The translations under genes were made by a program, and so were the position numbers. Shown piece after piece: positions 8,806 to 17,294 of a stretch of 64,000 nt of DNA (its first letter is position 1; each line of letters begins with the position of its first letter). The DNA is taken from the NCBI GenBank assembly GCA_900110395.1, contig FODP01000003.1:124001-188000 (forward strand), given 5' to 3'. A model generated the notes under the pieces. It was not told the DNA's origin, made no database searches, and was given only the letters and a program-made list of their open reading frames with translations. This stretch comes from Rhodospirillales bacterium URHD0017 (lineage in GTDB: Bacteria > Pseudomonadota > Alphaproteobacteria > Reyranellales > Reyranellaceae).

Positions 8806-9210
8806 CTACAGGGTCGGTTCCTTGTCGATCATCGAGACGTGGGCCATGATGACTTTCCAGCCGACGTCCGAAAACCGCACCCAGGTCTGGCTCTGGCGCC
8901 CGACCATGTCCCTGTCGCGCACCTTGTAGACCAGGGTCACGGTCGCGACGTCCCGGCCCAGCGTGATGATGTCGAGCCGGTGGCGCTTCTCCTTGGTGCC
9001 GGGACCGGGCGGCCGGGCAACGCGGTGGGCGTGGATCCTGTCGAAGCCGTAGCCGTGCTCGTAGTTGGCGAGGCGGATGGTGTGCGGGCTGTTCCAGAAG
9101 GTGCCGTCGAGCACGTCAACGTTCTTGTCGATCAGGGCCTGCTCGTAGCGCTCGAACAATCCCCGGACTTCCTCGACGACTTCCGGAATGTTCGCTGTCA
9201 GGTCCGTCAC
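8806..9210 (-). CDS. AtzH-like/HpxZ family protein (DUF3225)
   Basis: A 134-residue cystatin-like-fold protein of the PF11533 group. Recognisable parts are FERYEQALIDKNVDVLDGTFW, the segment TIRLANYEHGYGFDRIHAHR, and the closing SQTWVRFSDVGWKVIMAHVS. Known members are HpxZ, linked to oxalurate breakdown, and AtzH of cyanuric acid breakdown, reported as a deamidase of 1,3-dicarboxyurea. Its start overlaps the stop of the upstream amidase by four bases (ATGA), so translation is coupled. An amidase plus this family mirrors the atzE-atzH arrangement and suggests ureide or carboxy-urea turnover. No AtzG-type small subunit gene is present. Confidence 0.82.
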   Translation of the reverse strand: MTDLTANIPEVVEEVRGLFERYEQALIDKNVDVLDGTFWNSPHTIRLANYEHGYGFDRIHAHRVARPPGPGTKEKRHRLDIITLGRDVATVTLVYKVRDRDMVGRQSQTWVRFSDVGWKVIMAHVSMIDKEPTL

Positions 9211-10382
9211 GTCGTTGCCTCCATTGCCTTCGCCACGGCCACCAGCGTCGCATCGCTGCCGCGCGGCCCGATGATCGACAGACCGACCGGCAGTCCGTCA
9301 ACCGTTGCCCCCGGGAGGCTGACCTGCGGATGGCCGGCATGACCGCCCTGGGCGCAGAGGCAGGTGATGCGATCGCGCAGCGGATCGAGCACGGAGAGCG
9401 GCTGGCCGACAAGCGGCGCCGGGAACGGCGTCGTCGGCAGGCAAAGGATGGTGGCGGCAGGCAGCAGATAAGCCATGCGCGCCCGCACTTCCTGGCGCAT
9501 CAACTGCGCCCACGCCTGCTCGGCCGGCGGCACCAGCGAGCCCATCACCAGCGCCTTGGCGACCGAGAAGGCGAAGCGCGGATTGCGCTCGTCGAGCCAG
9601 GCTCTGAAAGTGTTGTAGGCCTCGACCGGCTGCAGCGACCGCTGCGCGCGCGCCCACACCGACAGGCCGGGCGGCGCCATGATCTCCTCCCGGCTCGATC
9701 CAACCAGCGTGGCCAGCCGCTTCACCACCGGTTGGAGTGCGGCGGCGACATTGGTGTCGGCGAAGCCGAAGGCGTCGACCGCCACGATCAACCGCGTCGG
9801 CAGGGCGCTCGGGATTTGCTCGCCCAGCATCACCGACGACACGCGGGCAAACGTTGCCGCATCGCGCGCGAACCAACCGGTCGTGTCGGAGGTCGGCGCC
9901 TGAGGCAGCATGCCGGTGACGTCGATGCGTCCGTGCGTCGGGCGAATGCCGTAGAGCCCGCAGAAGCTGGCCGGCACGCGCACCGAGCCGCCGGTGTCGG
10001 TGCCGAGCGCGGTGTCGCATAGCCCCGCCGCCACCGCGGCGGCCGAACCCGAGGATGACCCGCCCGGCACGCGGCCGGGTGCCCGCGCATTGACCGGCGT
10101 GCCGTCGAAGGCGTTCTCGCCCAGGATGCCGAGCGAGACCTCGTCGGTGATGGTCTTGCCGACCAGGGTGGCGCCGGCGTCGAGCAGGGTCTGCACGGCC
10201 CAGGCATGCCTGGTGGGCACCGGCCGGCCGGTCGGCCAGTCGTGATTGCCACCGCCCGTCGGCACGCCGGCCACGTCGAACAGGTCCTTGGCGGCAAAGG
10301 TGAGGCCGGTCAGCGGCCCGCCGGCGCGCCCTTCGATGCGCACACGCGAGCCCGACACGAAGGCGCCGATGTCATCCGTCAT
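9207..10382 (-). CDS. Amidase (amidase signature family, AtzE/GatA-like)
   Basis: A 391-residue amidase signature enzyme. The Ser-cisSer-Lys triad is intact: Lys32 in FAAKDLFDV, Ser109 in PGGSSSGS, and the nucleophile Ser133 in GTDTGGSVRVPAS, exactly 24 residues after the cis-Ser as in the family. It is shorter than typical GatA-like members (about 470), as are several carbamoyl or ureide amidases. It hydrolyses a C-N amide bond in the cytosol; the substrate is not identifiable by sequence alone. The next gene, overlapping by four bases, is AtzH-like. It begins 14 bases after the RND pump gene without a strong ribosome site, so read-through from the efflux operon is possible. Confidence 0.88.
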   Translation of the reverse strand: MTDDIGAFVSGSRVRIEGRAGGPLTGLTFAAKDLFDVAGVPTGGGNHDWPTGRPVPTRHAWAVQTLLDAGATLVGKTITDEVSLGILGENAFDGTPVNARAPGRVPGGSSSGSAAAVAAGLCDTALGTDTGGSVRVPASFCGLYGIRPTHGRIDVTGMLPQAPTSDTTGWFARDAATFARVSSVMLGEQIPSALPTRLIVAVDAFGFADTNVAAALQPVVKRLATLVGSSREEIMAPPGLSVWARAQRSLQPVEAYNTFRAWLDERNPRFAFSVAKALVMGSLVPPAEQAWAQLMRQEVRARMAYLLPAATILCLPTTPFPAPLVGQPLSVLDPLRDRITCLCAQGGHAGHPQVSLPGATVDGLPVGLSIIGPRGSDATLVAVAKAMEATT

Positions 10383-10396
10383 GGTGACGATCGTAC

Positions 10397-13300
10397 TTAT
10401 TCAGCAGGCGTTGCCGGTGCGCTGCGGGTCCGCCAGCGCCAGCGCGGGCCGAACTTCATGCCGGTCAGCCTGTCGAACCACATGTAGACCACTGGCGTGA
10501 TGAACAGCGTGAGCAGCTGCGACACCATCAGGCCACCCACCACCGTGATGCCGAGCGGCTGGCGCAGCTCGGCGCCGGCGCCGGCGCCGACGGCGATCGG
10601 CATGGCGCCCAGCAGTGCGCACGTGGTGGTCATCATGATCGGCCGGAAGCGCAGCTGCGCCGCCTCGACGATCGCCTGCTGGGCCGTGGCGCCCTGCGCA
10701 CGGCGCTCGATCGCGAAGTCGACCATCATGATGGCGTTCTTCTTGACGATACCGATCAGCATGACGACGCCGATCATGGCGATGACGCTGAGGTCCATGT
10801 TGAACAGCATCAGGATTGCCAGCGCGCCGATGCCGGCCGACGGCAGCCCCGACAGGATGGTCAGCGGATGGATGAAGCTTTCGTAGAGGATGCCGAGGAT
10901 GATGTAGATCACCAGCACGGCGGCGAACAGCAGCATGCCCTGGTTGGCGACGGCCTGCTGGAAGACCTGGGCGCTGCCCTCGAAACTGGTGGCGACGGTG
11001 GCCGGGACGCCGATCTCGGCCGCCGCGGCCTCGATGTCGCGCACCGCCTCGCCCAACGCCACGCCTGGCGCCAGATTGAAGGAGATGATCACTGACGGAA
11101 GCTGGGCGATATGGTTCACCGTCAGCGACGTCGGCTTGTCGCTGCGCTTGGCCACCGTATCGAGGGGCACCAGCGCGCCGCTCGGCGTGCGGATCTGCAT
11201 GCGGCGCAGCACTTCGTTGGTGTCGGCGTAACGCGGATCGGCCTCCAGGATCACCTGGTAGGTATCGTCCGGCGCATAGATCGTCGAGACCTGGCGGCTA
11301 CCGAAGGCCGAGTAGAGCAGCAGCCGGATCTGGTCGACCGACAGGCCCAGCCGCGAGGCGATGTCGCGGTCGATGTCGATGACCGTCGAACGGGCGCGCA
11401 CCTGCAGGTCGGAGTTGACGTCCTGGATGGTCGGAATGCGCCGCATGCGCTCTTCCATGCGCGGCGCGTATTCACGCAGCTCGGTGAGATTGCTGGAGCG
11501 CATGCCGAACTGATATTGCGCGCGGGTCTGCGTCGTGCCGATGTTGATCGACTGGATCGGCTGGAAGAAGATGTTGATGCCCGGAACAGCCCCCGTCGCC
11601 CGACGAAGCCGGGCAATCACCTGCAACACGCTGTCGGTGCGTTGACCCTTCTCGCGCAGCGTAATGAACATGCGGCCGGAGTTGACCGTGTTGGCCGCGT
11701 TGCCGCCGCCGACTGTGGAAATCACCGACACGACGTCGGGATCGCGTTTGATGACCTCGGCCAGCGCGGCCTGGCGCGCGACCATCGCGTCGAACGACGC
11801 GTCGTCCGGACCGACCGTCGAGCCGGAAATCTGCCCGATATCCTCGGTCGGAAAGAAGCCCTTGGGGACGGCTTGGAACATGACGGCCGTCGCCACGAAC
11901 GTCCCCAACGTGATGAGCAGGACGATCTTGGGCATGGCCACGGTGCGCCGCAGCGCCCAGGTGTAGCCGGCCGTCATCTTCTTGAATATCCACTCGAAGG
12001 AGCGCAGCAGGAAGTTGTGCTTCTCGTGATGGTCGATCGGCTTCAACATCCGCGAGCACAGCATCGGCGTCAGCGTCAGGGAGACCACGCCCGAGATCAG
12101 GATGGCGAAGCTGATGACCAGGCCGAACTCGTTGAACATGCGGCCGACCACGCCGCCCATGAACAGCACCGGGATGAACACCGCGACCAGCGACAGGGTC
12201 ATGGAGATGATGGTGAAACCCACCTCCTTGGAGCCCTTGAAGGCGGCCTCCATCGGCTTCTCGCCTGCCTCGATATGGCGAACGATGTTTTCGAGCATGA
12301 CGATGGCGTCGTCGACCACGAAGCCCACGGCGAGCGTCAGCGCCAGCAGCGAGATGTTGTCGATCGAATGGCCGACCACATACATGCCGGCAAACGTGCC
12401 CACGACCGAGATGGGGAGCGCTATGGCAGGAATCAGCGTCGCCCGGAAGCTGCGCAGGAAGAAATAGATGGCGATGACGACCAGCAGGCCGGCGAGCGCC
12501 AGGGTGAACTCGACGTCCTCGATGGCGTGGCGGATCGGGATCGAGCGGTCGTTCAACACGCTGATCTCGACGCCGGTCGGCAGTTCGGCCTGGATGGCCG
12601 GCAGCATGCTGCGCACGCGATCGACCACCTCGACGGTGTTGGCGTCGGGCTGGCGATAGACCGCGAGCACGATGGCGCGGGTGCCGTCGAGCCAGGTCGC
12701 GACCTTGTCGTTCTCGACACTGTCGATCGAGGCGGCGACATCGGAGACGCGCACCGGAGCGCCGTTCTGCCAGGTGACGATCACCGGCAGGTAGTCGGCC
12801 GCCTTGTTGATCGGCCCGGTCGCGTCGAGGATCGAACTCTGCCGCTGGTCGGCGATGGCGCCGACCGGCTTGCTTGAATTGGCATTGACGATCGAGTTCT
12901 GCAGTTCCTGCAGGGTCAGCCCGCGAACCGCGAGCTGGTCGAGGTTGGCGCGCACACGCACGGCGTACTTCTGCGAGCCGAAGATCAGCACCTGCGCCAC
13001 GCCCGGCAAGGTCGAGATGCGCGGCAGGATCGAGCGGTTGGAGAAGGCGTCGACGTCCGACAGCCGCACCTGGGCCGATTTCAGCGCCAGGAACATGACC
13101 GGGAAGTCGGCCGGGTTGACCTTGCGGAAGCTGGGCGGCGTCGGCAGCTCGGCCGGCAGGCGGCGCATCGCCGAGGAGATCGCCGACTGGACGTCGAGCG
13201 CGGCGCCGTCGATCGAGCGGTTGAGGTCGAACTGCAGGACGATCGAGGTGTTGCCCAGCGACGATGTCGAGGTCATCGTCGTCACGCCGGCGATGGTCGC

Positions 13301-13510
13301 GAACTGCCGCTCGAGGATCGAAGCGACCGACGCCGCCATGGTCTCGGGGCTGGCGCCGGGCAGCTGGGCGGTGACCTGGATGGTCGGGAAGTCGACGCGC
13401 GGCACGGCCGCGACGGGAAGCTGCTTGTAGCCGAAGATGCCGGCGATGACGAACGACGCCATCACCAGGATCGTCATGACCGGGCGGCGGATGCAAAGGG
13501 CTGAAAGCAT
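10397..13510 (-). CDS. RND efflux pump inner-membrane permease (AcrB/MdtB-like)
   Basis: About 1037 residues, the usual size. The start MLSALCIRRPVMTILVMASF is the first transmembrane helix; the pattern continues with two large periplasmic loops and two blocks of membrane helices. Landmarks are GVVGRMFNEFGLVISFAIL and the TLALAVGFVVDDAIVMLENI helix carrying the acidic proton-relay residues of the HAE-1 group. It should export hydrophobic or amphiphilic compounds using the proton gradient, together with the adaptor gene 26 bases upstream. No outer membrane channel gene is adjacent. The open frame extends further upstream, but the ATG at 13510 fits the family start. Confidence 0.93.
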   Translation of the reverse strand: MLSALCIRRPVMTILVMASFVIAGIFGYKQLPVAAVPRVDFPTIQVTAQLPGASPETMAASVASILERQFATIAGVTTMTSTSSLGNTSIVLQFDLNRSIDGAALDVQSAISSAMRRLPAELPTPPSFRKVNPADFPVMFLALKSAQVRLSDVDAFSNRSILPRISTLPGVAQVLIFGSQKYAVRVRANLDQLAVRGLTLQELQNSIVNANSSKPVGAIADQRQSSILDATGPINKAADYLPVIVTWQNGAPVRVSDVAASIDSVENDKVATWLDGTRAIVLAVYRQPDANTVEVVDRVRSMLPAIQAELPTGVEISVLNDRSIPIRHAIEDVEFTLALAGLLVVIAIYFFLRSFRATLIPAIALPISVVGTFAGMYVVGHSIDNISLLALTLAVGFVVDDAIVMLENIVRHIEAGEKPMEAAFKGSKEVGFTIISMTLSLVAVFIPVLFMGGVVGRMFNEFGLVISFAILISGVVSLTLTPMLCSRMLKPIDHHEKHNFLLRSFEWIFKKMTAGYTWALRRTVAMPKIVLLITLGTFVATAVMFQAVPKGFFPTEDIGQISGSTVGPDDASFDAMVARQAALAEVIKRDPDVVSVISTVGGGNAANTVNSGRMFITLREKGQRTDSVLQVIARLRRATGAVPGINIFFQPIQSINIGTTQTRAQYQFGMRSSNLTELREYAPRMEERMRRIPTIQDVNSDLQVRARSTVIDIDRDIASRLGLSVDQIRLLLYSAFGSRQVSTIYAPDDTYQVILEADPRYADTNEVLRRMQIRTPSGALVPLDTVAKRSDKPTSLTVNHIAQLPSVIISFNLAPGVALGEAVRDIEAAAAEIGVPATVATSFEGSAQVFQQAVANQGMLLFAAVLVIYIILGILYESFIHPLTILSGLPSAGIGALAILMLFNMDLSVIAMIGVVMLIGIVKKNAIMMVDFAIERRAQGATAQQAIVEAAQLRFRPIMMTTTCALLGAMPIAVGAGAGAELRQPLGITVVGGLMVSQLLTLFITPVVYMWFDRLTGMKFGPRWRWRTRSAPATPAE

Positions 13511-13536
13511 GTCCGGTCTCTGGCTCTGAGGTGTTT

Positions 13537-14775
13537 CTAGCCGCGCGGTGGGGCGGCAGCAGTCGACGGTGTCTCGGGTGTCGCCGGCCTGACGCCGACA
13601 TTGGCGCCATTGACCAGGCGGAGCTGGCCGTCGGTGACGACCTGCTCGCCTCCCTCCAGGCCCTTGCCGATCACCGATTCGCCGTTCTGGGTGCGCTTGA
13701 CGACGACATTGCGCAGCTCGGCCACGCCATCCTTGATGACGAACAAGTAGGGTCCTTGCGGCCCGAGCTGGATCGCCGGCGCCGGCACCGAGATCGCATC
13801 GGGCTCGACGCCGAGCACGACCTCGACCTTCACGAACTGGCCCGGCCACAAGACCTCGTTGGCATTGTTGATGCGCGCCTTGGCGGTCACCGTACCGGTC
13901 AGCGGATCGACGTTGTTCTCGAGGAAGGCGATCGCCCCTGGCTGCTTGCGATTTTCATCGACGATCGCCACGACCTTGACCTCGCCCTTGGCCATCGATG
14001 CGCGAAGGTCCGGCAGGAAGACCTGCGGTACGGCGAAGGCCACGTAGATCGGATCGACCTGGTTGATGGTGGCGAGCGCGCTGGTCGTGGTGTTGTCACC
14101 GATGCGGACCACGGTGCCGGCCTTGCTCGAGATCGAACCGATTCGCCCCGAGACGGGCGCGCGGATTTCAGTGAAGCTGAGCTGAGTAAGCACGCTCTGG
14201 CGAGTGGCCTCGTCGGACTCCAACTGCGCCTCGAGAGACTTCAGCGTCGTCGAACTGTTGTCGCGCTGCACGACCGTGCCGGCGCCTTTGGTGAGCAATC
14301 CGTCGGCGCGCTCGGTGTCACGCTTGGCTTGGACGATCTGCGCCTGGTCCTTGCGGATCTGGGCCTCGATCTGGCCGAGCTGCGCCTTCAGCGTACGCGA
14401 ATCGAGCTCGAACAGGAGGTCGCCCTCCTTCACCAGCGCGCCTTCCTCGACGCCCACCTTCATGATCTGGCTGTCGAGGCGCGCCTTGATCTGGATCGAG
14501 GCAATCGCCTGAACGGTGCCGACCGCTTCGATCACGATCGGCATCGGCTTCTTGGCGACCTTGGTGACGACGACGGGGACGGGTCCCCCCGGGTTCAGCC
14601 GGCCGCGCCGGCCTTGCGGCTGCGCCGATGCCGCGGGACTGGCAGCCCCGCCCTTCTCGGCTGCGCTCGCCGTTGCCAGACCCAGCTTTTGAGCCACCTC
14701 GTCGCGATAGACATAGCCAGCCCCGCCGACCGCGACCGCGATCACCGCGAGAACCGCCAAACGGACCATCCGCAT
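13537..14775 (-). CDS. RND efflux periplasmic adaptor (membrane fusion protein)
   Basis: About 412 residues. An N-terminal membrane anchor (RLAVLAVIAVAVGGAGYVYR) is followed by a Gly/Pro-rich linker, then a lipoyl half-motif (IQIKARLDSQIMKVGVEEG), a coiled-coil hairpin (QLGQIEAQIRKDQAQIVQAKRD), and the second lipoyl half (EIRAPVSGRIGSISSKAG), followed by beta-barrel domains. This is the HlyD/AcrA adaptor layout. It links the pump encoded next to an outer membrane channel. The ATG at 14775 has GGAG eight bases upstream; the longer frame to 14886 overlaps the terminator region and has no signal sequence. The C-terminus is Pro/Ala-rich. Confidence 0.92.
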   Translation of the reverse strand: MRMVRLAVLAVIAVAVGGAGYVYRDEVAQKLGLATASAAEKGGAASPAASAQPQGRRGRLNPGGPVPVVVTKVAKKPMPIVIEAVGTVQAIASIQIKARLDSQIMKVGVEEGALVKEGDLLFELDSRTLKAQLGQIEAQIRKDQAQIVQAKRDTERADGLLTKGAGTVVQRDNSSTTLKSLEAQLESDEATRQSVLTQLSFTEIRAPVSGRIGSISSKAGTVVRIGDNTTTSALATINQVDPIYVAFAVPQVFLPDLRASMAKGEVKVVAIVDENRKQPGAIAFLENNVDPLTGTVTAKARINNANEVLWPGQFVKVEVVLGVEPDAISVPAPAIQLGPQGPYLFVIKDGVAELRNVVVKRTQNGESVIGKGLEGGEQVVTDGQLRLVNGANVGVRPATPETPSTAAAPPRG

Positions 14776-14872
14776 CCCAGACTCTCCAGATCCCCAGCCC
14801 CTTGACGGGATTATAAGCTTTGCCTGTCTCGCCGGACAGTCAGAACCGGCGCTTACCCCTGAATTACTAAGC

Positions 14873-14901
14873 AAAAAACCCGCCACAAAAGGGCGGGTTT
14901 T
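14873..14901 (-). terminator. Rho-independent terminator of rpsD
   Basis: Read on the minus strand, the stem AAAACCCGCC / GGCGGGTTTT closes on a seven-base loop and is followed by six T. It lies 33 bases after the rpsD stop codon. The arms also carry A and T runs on the other strand, but no plus-strand gene ends here, so it mainly serves rpsD and insulates the efflux operon. Confidence 0.9.
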
Positions 14902-14933
14902 CGTATTAGTTGCCGTTCGTTACAGCCCTTCGA

Positions 14934-15548
14934 CTAGCGGCTGTAATACTCGACGACCAGCGAAGGCTCCATCTGGACCGGATAGGGCACGTCGGCGAGC
15001 TTGGGCCCGCGCACGTAGGTGCCCTTCATGTCCTTATGGTCGACCGAAACGTATTCCGGCACGTCGCGCTCCGCGGTCTGCGTGGCTTCCAGCACCCGGG
15101 CCATCTCCCGGGCCTTGGACGTGAGCTCGATCACATCGTTGTCCTTCACAAGGTACGAGGCGATGTTGACCCGCTTGCCATTCACTTTGACGTGACCGTG
15201 GCTGACCAGCTGACGGCTGGCGAACACGGTGATGGCGAACTTCATGCGGTAGATGACCGCGTCCAGCCGGCGCTCCAGGATCTCGACCAGGTTTTCGCCG
15301 GTATCGCCCTTGCGGCGCACCGCCTCGAGATAATAGCGGCGCAGCTGGCGCTCCGAGACCGAGCCGTAGTAGCCCTTGAGCCGCTGCTTGGCCATGAGCT
15401 GCAGGCGGTAGTCGGTCGGCTTCTGGCGGCCCTGGCCGTGCTGGCCGGGACCGTATTCGCGCTTGTTGATCGGGCTCTTGGGACGGCCCCACAGGTTGAC
15501 CCTGAGGCGGCGGTCGATCTTGTACTTCGAATTCTCGCGTTTGCTCAC
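14934..15548 (-). CDS. rpsD: 30S ribosomal protein S4
   Basis: The 204 residues match the standard bacterial S4. They open with [20 protein letters not shown], lack the zinc-type CxxC N-terminus, have the [16 protein letters not shown] segment, and carry the S4 RNA-binding domain ([32 protein letters not shown]). S4 binds 16S rRNA early in 30S assembly. Here it is a single gene outside the alpha operon, as in many alphaproteobacteria. It has its own terminator downstream and a structured 5' region upstream, where S4 might control its own synthesis; that control is inference. Confidence 0.98.
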   Translation of the reverse strand: MSKRENSKYKIDRRLRVNLWGRPKSPINKREYGPGQHGQGRQKPTDYRLQLMAKQRLKGYYGSVSERQLRRYYLEAVRRKGDTGENLVEILERRLDAVIYRMKFAITVFASRQLVSHGHVKVNGKRVNIASYLVKDNDVIELTSKAREMARVLEATQTAERDVPEYVSVDHKDMKGTYVRGPKLADVPYPVQMEPSLVVEYYSR

Positions 15549-15603
15549 GCGATCGCTCCATCGTTATGCGCCATATGACGCTGTTGTCCGGATAGGCCTG
15601 GAT

Positions 15604-15636
15604 CCAGCGACTCGCTGTTTACAGCGAGCTTGCTGG
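15604..15636 (-). promoter_or_regulatory. Candidate structured 5' leader of rpsD
   Basis: About 55 to 90 bases ahead of the rpsD start lies a two-tier stem: CCAGC (15604-15608) pairs with GCTGG (15632-15636), and CTCGCTG (15611-15617) pairs with CAGCGAG (15622-15628) around a TTTA loop, separated by a small internal loop. There is no T-run, so it is unlikely to be a terminator for osmC. S4 represses its own mRNA through leader structures in several bacteria; a similar role here is a guess. Confidence 0.4.
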
Positions 15637-15746
15637 GGCGGAATGAGGGCCTGAAAGGCCTTCAGTCACGTTCTCCGGAAGAAGGGCGGAACATACTGGC
15701 GAAAGCTGGCCAGTCAAGCGCCCGTTCGCCATTCAAAATCAATGGC

Positions 15747-16169
15747 TTAGACTTCGACCAGCACGATTTCGTGGGTCACCTGGGCGGTTTTCTTGAACAT
15801 CGCCGTGGCCGAGCAGTACTTGTCGTCCGACAGGCTGACGGCCCGTTCGACCAGCGCCTTGTTCAATTTCCGGCCGCGTACCGTGTAGACCAGCTTCACC
15901 GAGGTATAGATCTTGGGATGATCATCGGCCCGTTCGGCCTCCAGCGAGACCTCGACGCCCTCTATGTCCTGGCGCTGCTTCTTCAGCATCGAGACGACGT
16001 CGATCGCCGTGCAGCCGCCCATCCCGATCAGCATTACCTCCATCGGCCGCAATGCCAGGTCGCGGCCGCCGACGTCGGGGGCGCCGTCCATGGTGATGGT
16101 GTGGCCACTGCCGGCCTCGGCGACGAACAATGCGCCGTCGACCCAGGAGATCTTGGCAGTCGTGGACAT
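15747..16169 (-). CDS. OsmC family protein (peroxiredoxin-like)
   Basis: A 140-residue OsmC/Ohr-fold protein. Both redox cysteines are present, in MGGCTAIDVVSMLKK and DKYCSATAMFKKT, and the LRPMEVMLIGMGG helix start is typical. The family reduces organic hydroperoxides or related thiol-reactive species, working as a dimer in the cytosol. It belongs to the YhfA-like subgroup rather than to Ohr, judging by the spacing of the motifs. A strong palindrome sits immediately upstream and includes the ribosome-binding GGAG. It lies between a diiron oxygenase gene and rpsD on the same strand. Confidence 0.9.
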   Translation of the reverse strand: MSTTAKISWVDGALFVAEAGSGHTITMDGAPDVGGRDLALRPMEVMLIGMGGCTAIDVVSMLKKQRQDIEGVEVSLEAERADDHPKIYTSVKLVYTVRGRKLNKALVERAVSLSDDKYCSATAMFKKTAQVTHEIVLVEV

Positions 16170-16173
16170 CTCG

Positions 16174-16220
16174 GCTCCGTGAAGAATGGTGTCGGGTCGA
16201 CACTACATCCTTCACGGAGC
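16174..16220 (-). promoter_or_regulatory. Palindrome overlapping the osmC-like gene's ribosome site
   Basis: Perfect 11-base arms GCTCCGTGAAG (16174-16184) and CTTCACGGAGC (16210-16220) enclose a second perfect stem, GTGTCG (16189-16194) and CGACAC (16198-16203). On the minus strand the GGAG that should bind the ribosome, five bases before the start codon at 16169, is inside the outer stem. This may be an RNA hairpin hiding the ribosome site or a DNA operator for a dimeric regulator. Confidence 0.5.
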
Positions 16221-16249
16221 GCAGAGGATCAAGCTTCTAGCAGAACACG

Positions 16250-17161
16250 TCAGCAGAATACTGGCGCAATCTCGGCCAGCCGCTTGCCGCTGGCTGGCGA
16301 GAGCTGCTGCACCGTCCCCAGGAAGTTGGGATGGCTCATGCCCGACCCGATGAAGGTCCAGCGCTGCGCCTGGTGCTGCTGCTCAGCGAGCGTCGCATGC
16401 TCGGCTTCGCCGAGCTTGCGGCCGCTTGCCTTCATCATGGCGGCAAGGTCAAACAGCGCCTGCTGCTTCAGGCCGTCATCGATCATGCCGCCGATCTCGA
16501 GATAGCCGTCGACGCAGCTCACGATCTCGGCTTCCGGCATGCCCTTGGCAAGCTCGGCCACCACCAAGGTGTCGAGCATGGCGTGCTGAGCCTCCTCCAT
16601 CCAGTGATGGCGCAGCATGCTGGCGAACTGCCGGTCGAGACCCGTGTCGTCGCGGATGCATTCGATGAAGTGGCGCTGCGTCATCCATTCGAGATGCAGG
16701 ATCAGCAGCGCCACCGACAACGGCTTGTGCTTCAGGACGGCCTCGGCGATCACTTCGGGCGGGCCGATCACCTCGCACTCCGTGCTGAAGCCCTTCTGGA
16801 ACTCGGTGCGGAAGCGCTTGAAGAGGTCGATGTGCTTGGCCTCCTCGCCGGCGAACTGCAGGAACGCGCGGCAGCGCGCGTCGTCGCCCGCCAGGCGCGG
16901 GCGCATGTGGTCGAGCAGGAAAGGCAGGATGAACTCCTCAACCAGGCCGAACTGGTAGAGATAGCCGTGGCCGCGGATCTGGTTCAGCAGCAGCTTCTCG
17001 CGCGCCGACAGGCTGTCGAGCGGCGCGATACGGGCAAGCGCCTCGGGCATGAACGGCTTGTCAAAATCTAGCCGCTTTTCACCGCCGATAATGTCCTCGA
17101 CGCGCCAGTTGATGCGCTGCGAAGCAGCAAGGGCCGAAGCATAGGTGTAGTTGGTCTGCAT
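16250..17161 (-). CDS. Diiron oxygenase, AurF-like (ferritin fold)
   Basis: A 303-residue all-helical protein with two diiron motifs, FAGEEAKHIDLF and HHWMEEAQHAMLD, each giving an ExxH pair, plus further Glu on neighbouring helices. This matches the p-aminobenzoate N-oxygenase AurF family (PF11583), which use O2 at a diiron site to oxidise amines or related groups. The substrate is unknown. ATG at 17161 has GGAGG five bases upstream; another Met four codons earlier is possible. It diverges from an AraC-type regulator with 133 bases between, so it is probably regulated by it. The last residues are PVFC. Confidence 0.78.
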   Translation of the reverse strand: MQTNYTYASALAASQRINWRVEDIIGGEKRLDFDKPFMPEALARIAPLDSLSAREKLLLNQIRGHGYLYQFGLVEEFILPFLLDHMRPRLAGDDARCRAFLQFAGEEAKHIDLFKRFRTEFQKGFSTECEVIGPPEVIAEAVLKHKPLSVALLILHLEWMTQRHFIECIRDDTGLDRQFASMLRHHWMEEAQHAMLDTLVVAELAKGMPEAEIVSCVDGYLEIGGMIDDGLKQQALFDLAAMMKASGRKLGEAEHATLAEQQHQAQRWTFIGSGMSHPNFLGTVQQLSPASGKRLAEIAPVFC

Positions 17162-17294
17162 TGAAGCCTCCATCCGATCGCGGACGGACCGCGACAAGAC
17201 GGGATATGAAATACAACCGTATGCGCCACTATCCGGAAACTGCACAAAGCCCCCAACCCGTACGATTGCCAGCAACTGTTGCCGAGGAGCCACG

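Noticed and set aside
11111..12877. Long plus-strand open frame inside the RND pump gene
   Set aside because: A shadow of the pump gene in a GC-rich genome; composition is Asp/His/Arg-rich and there is no ribosome site or homology that I recognise.
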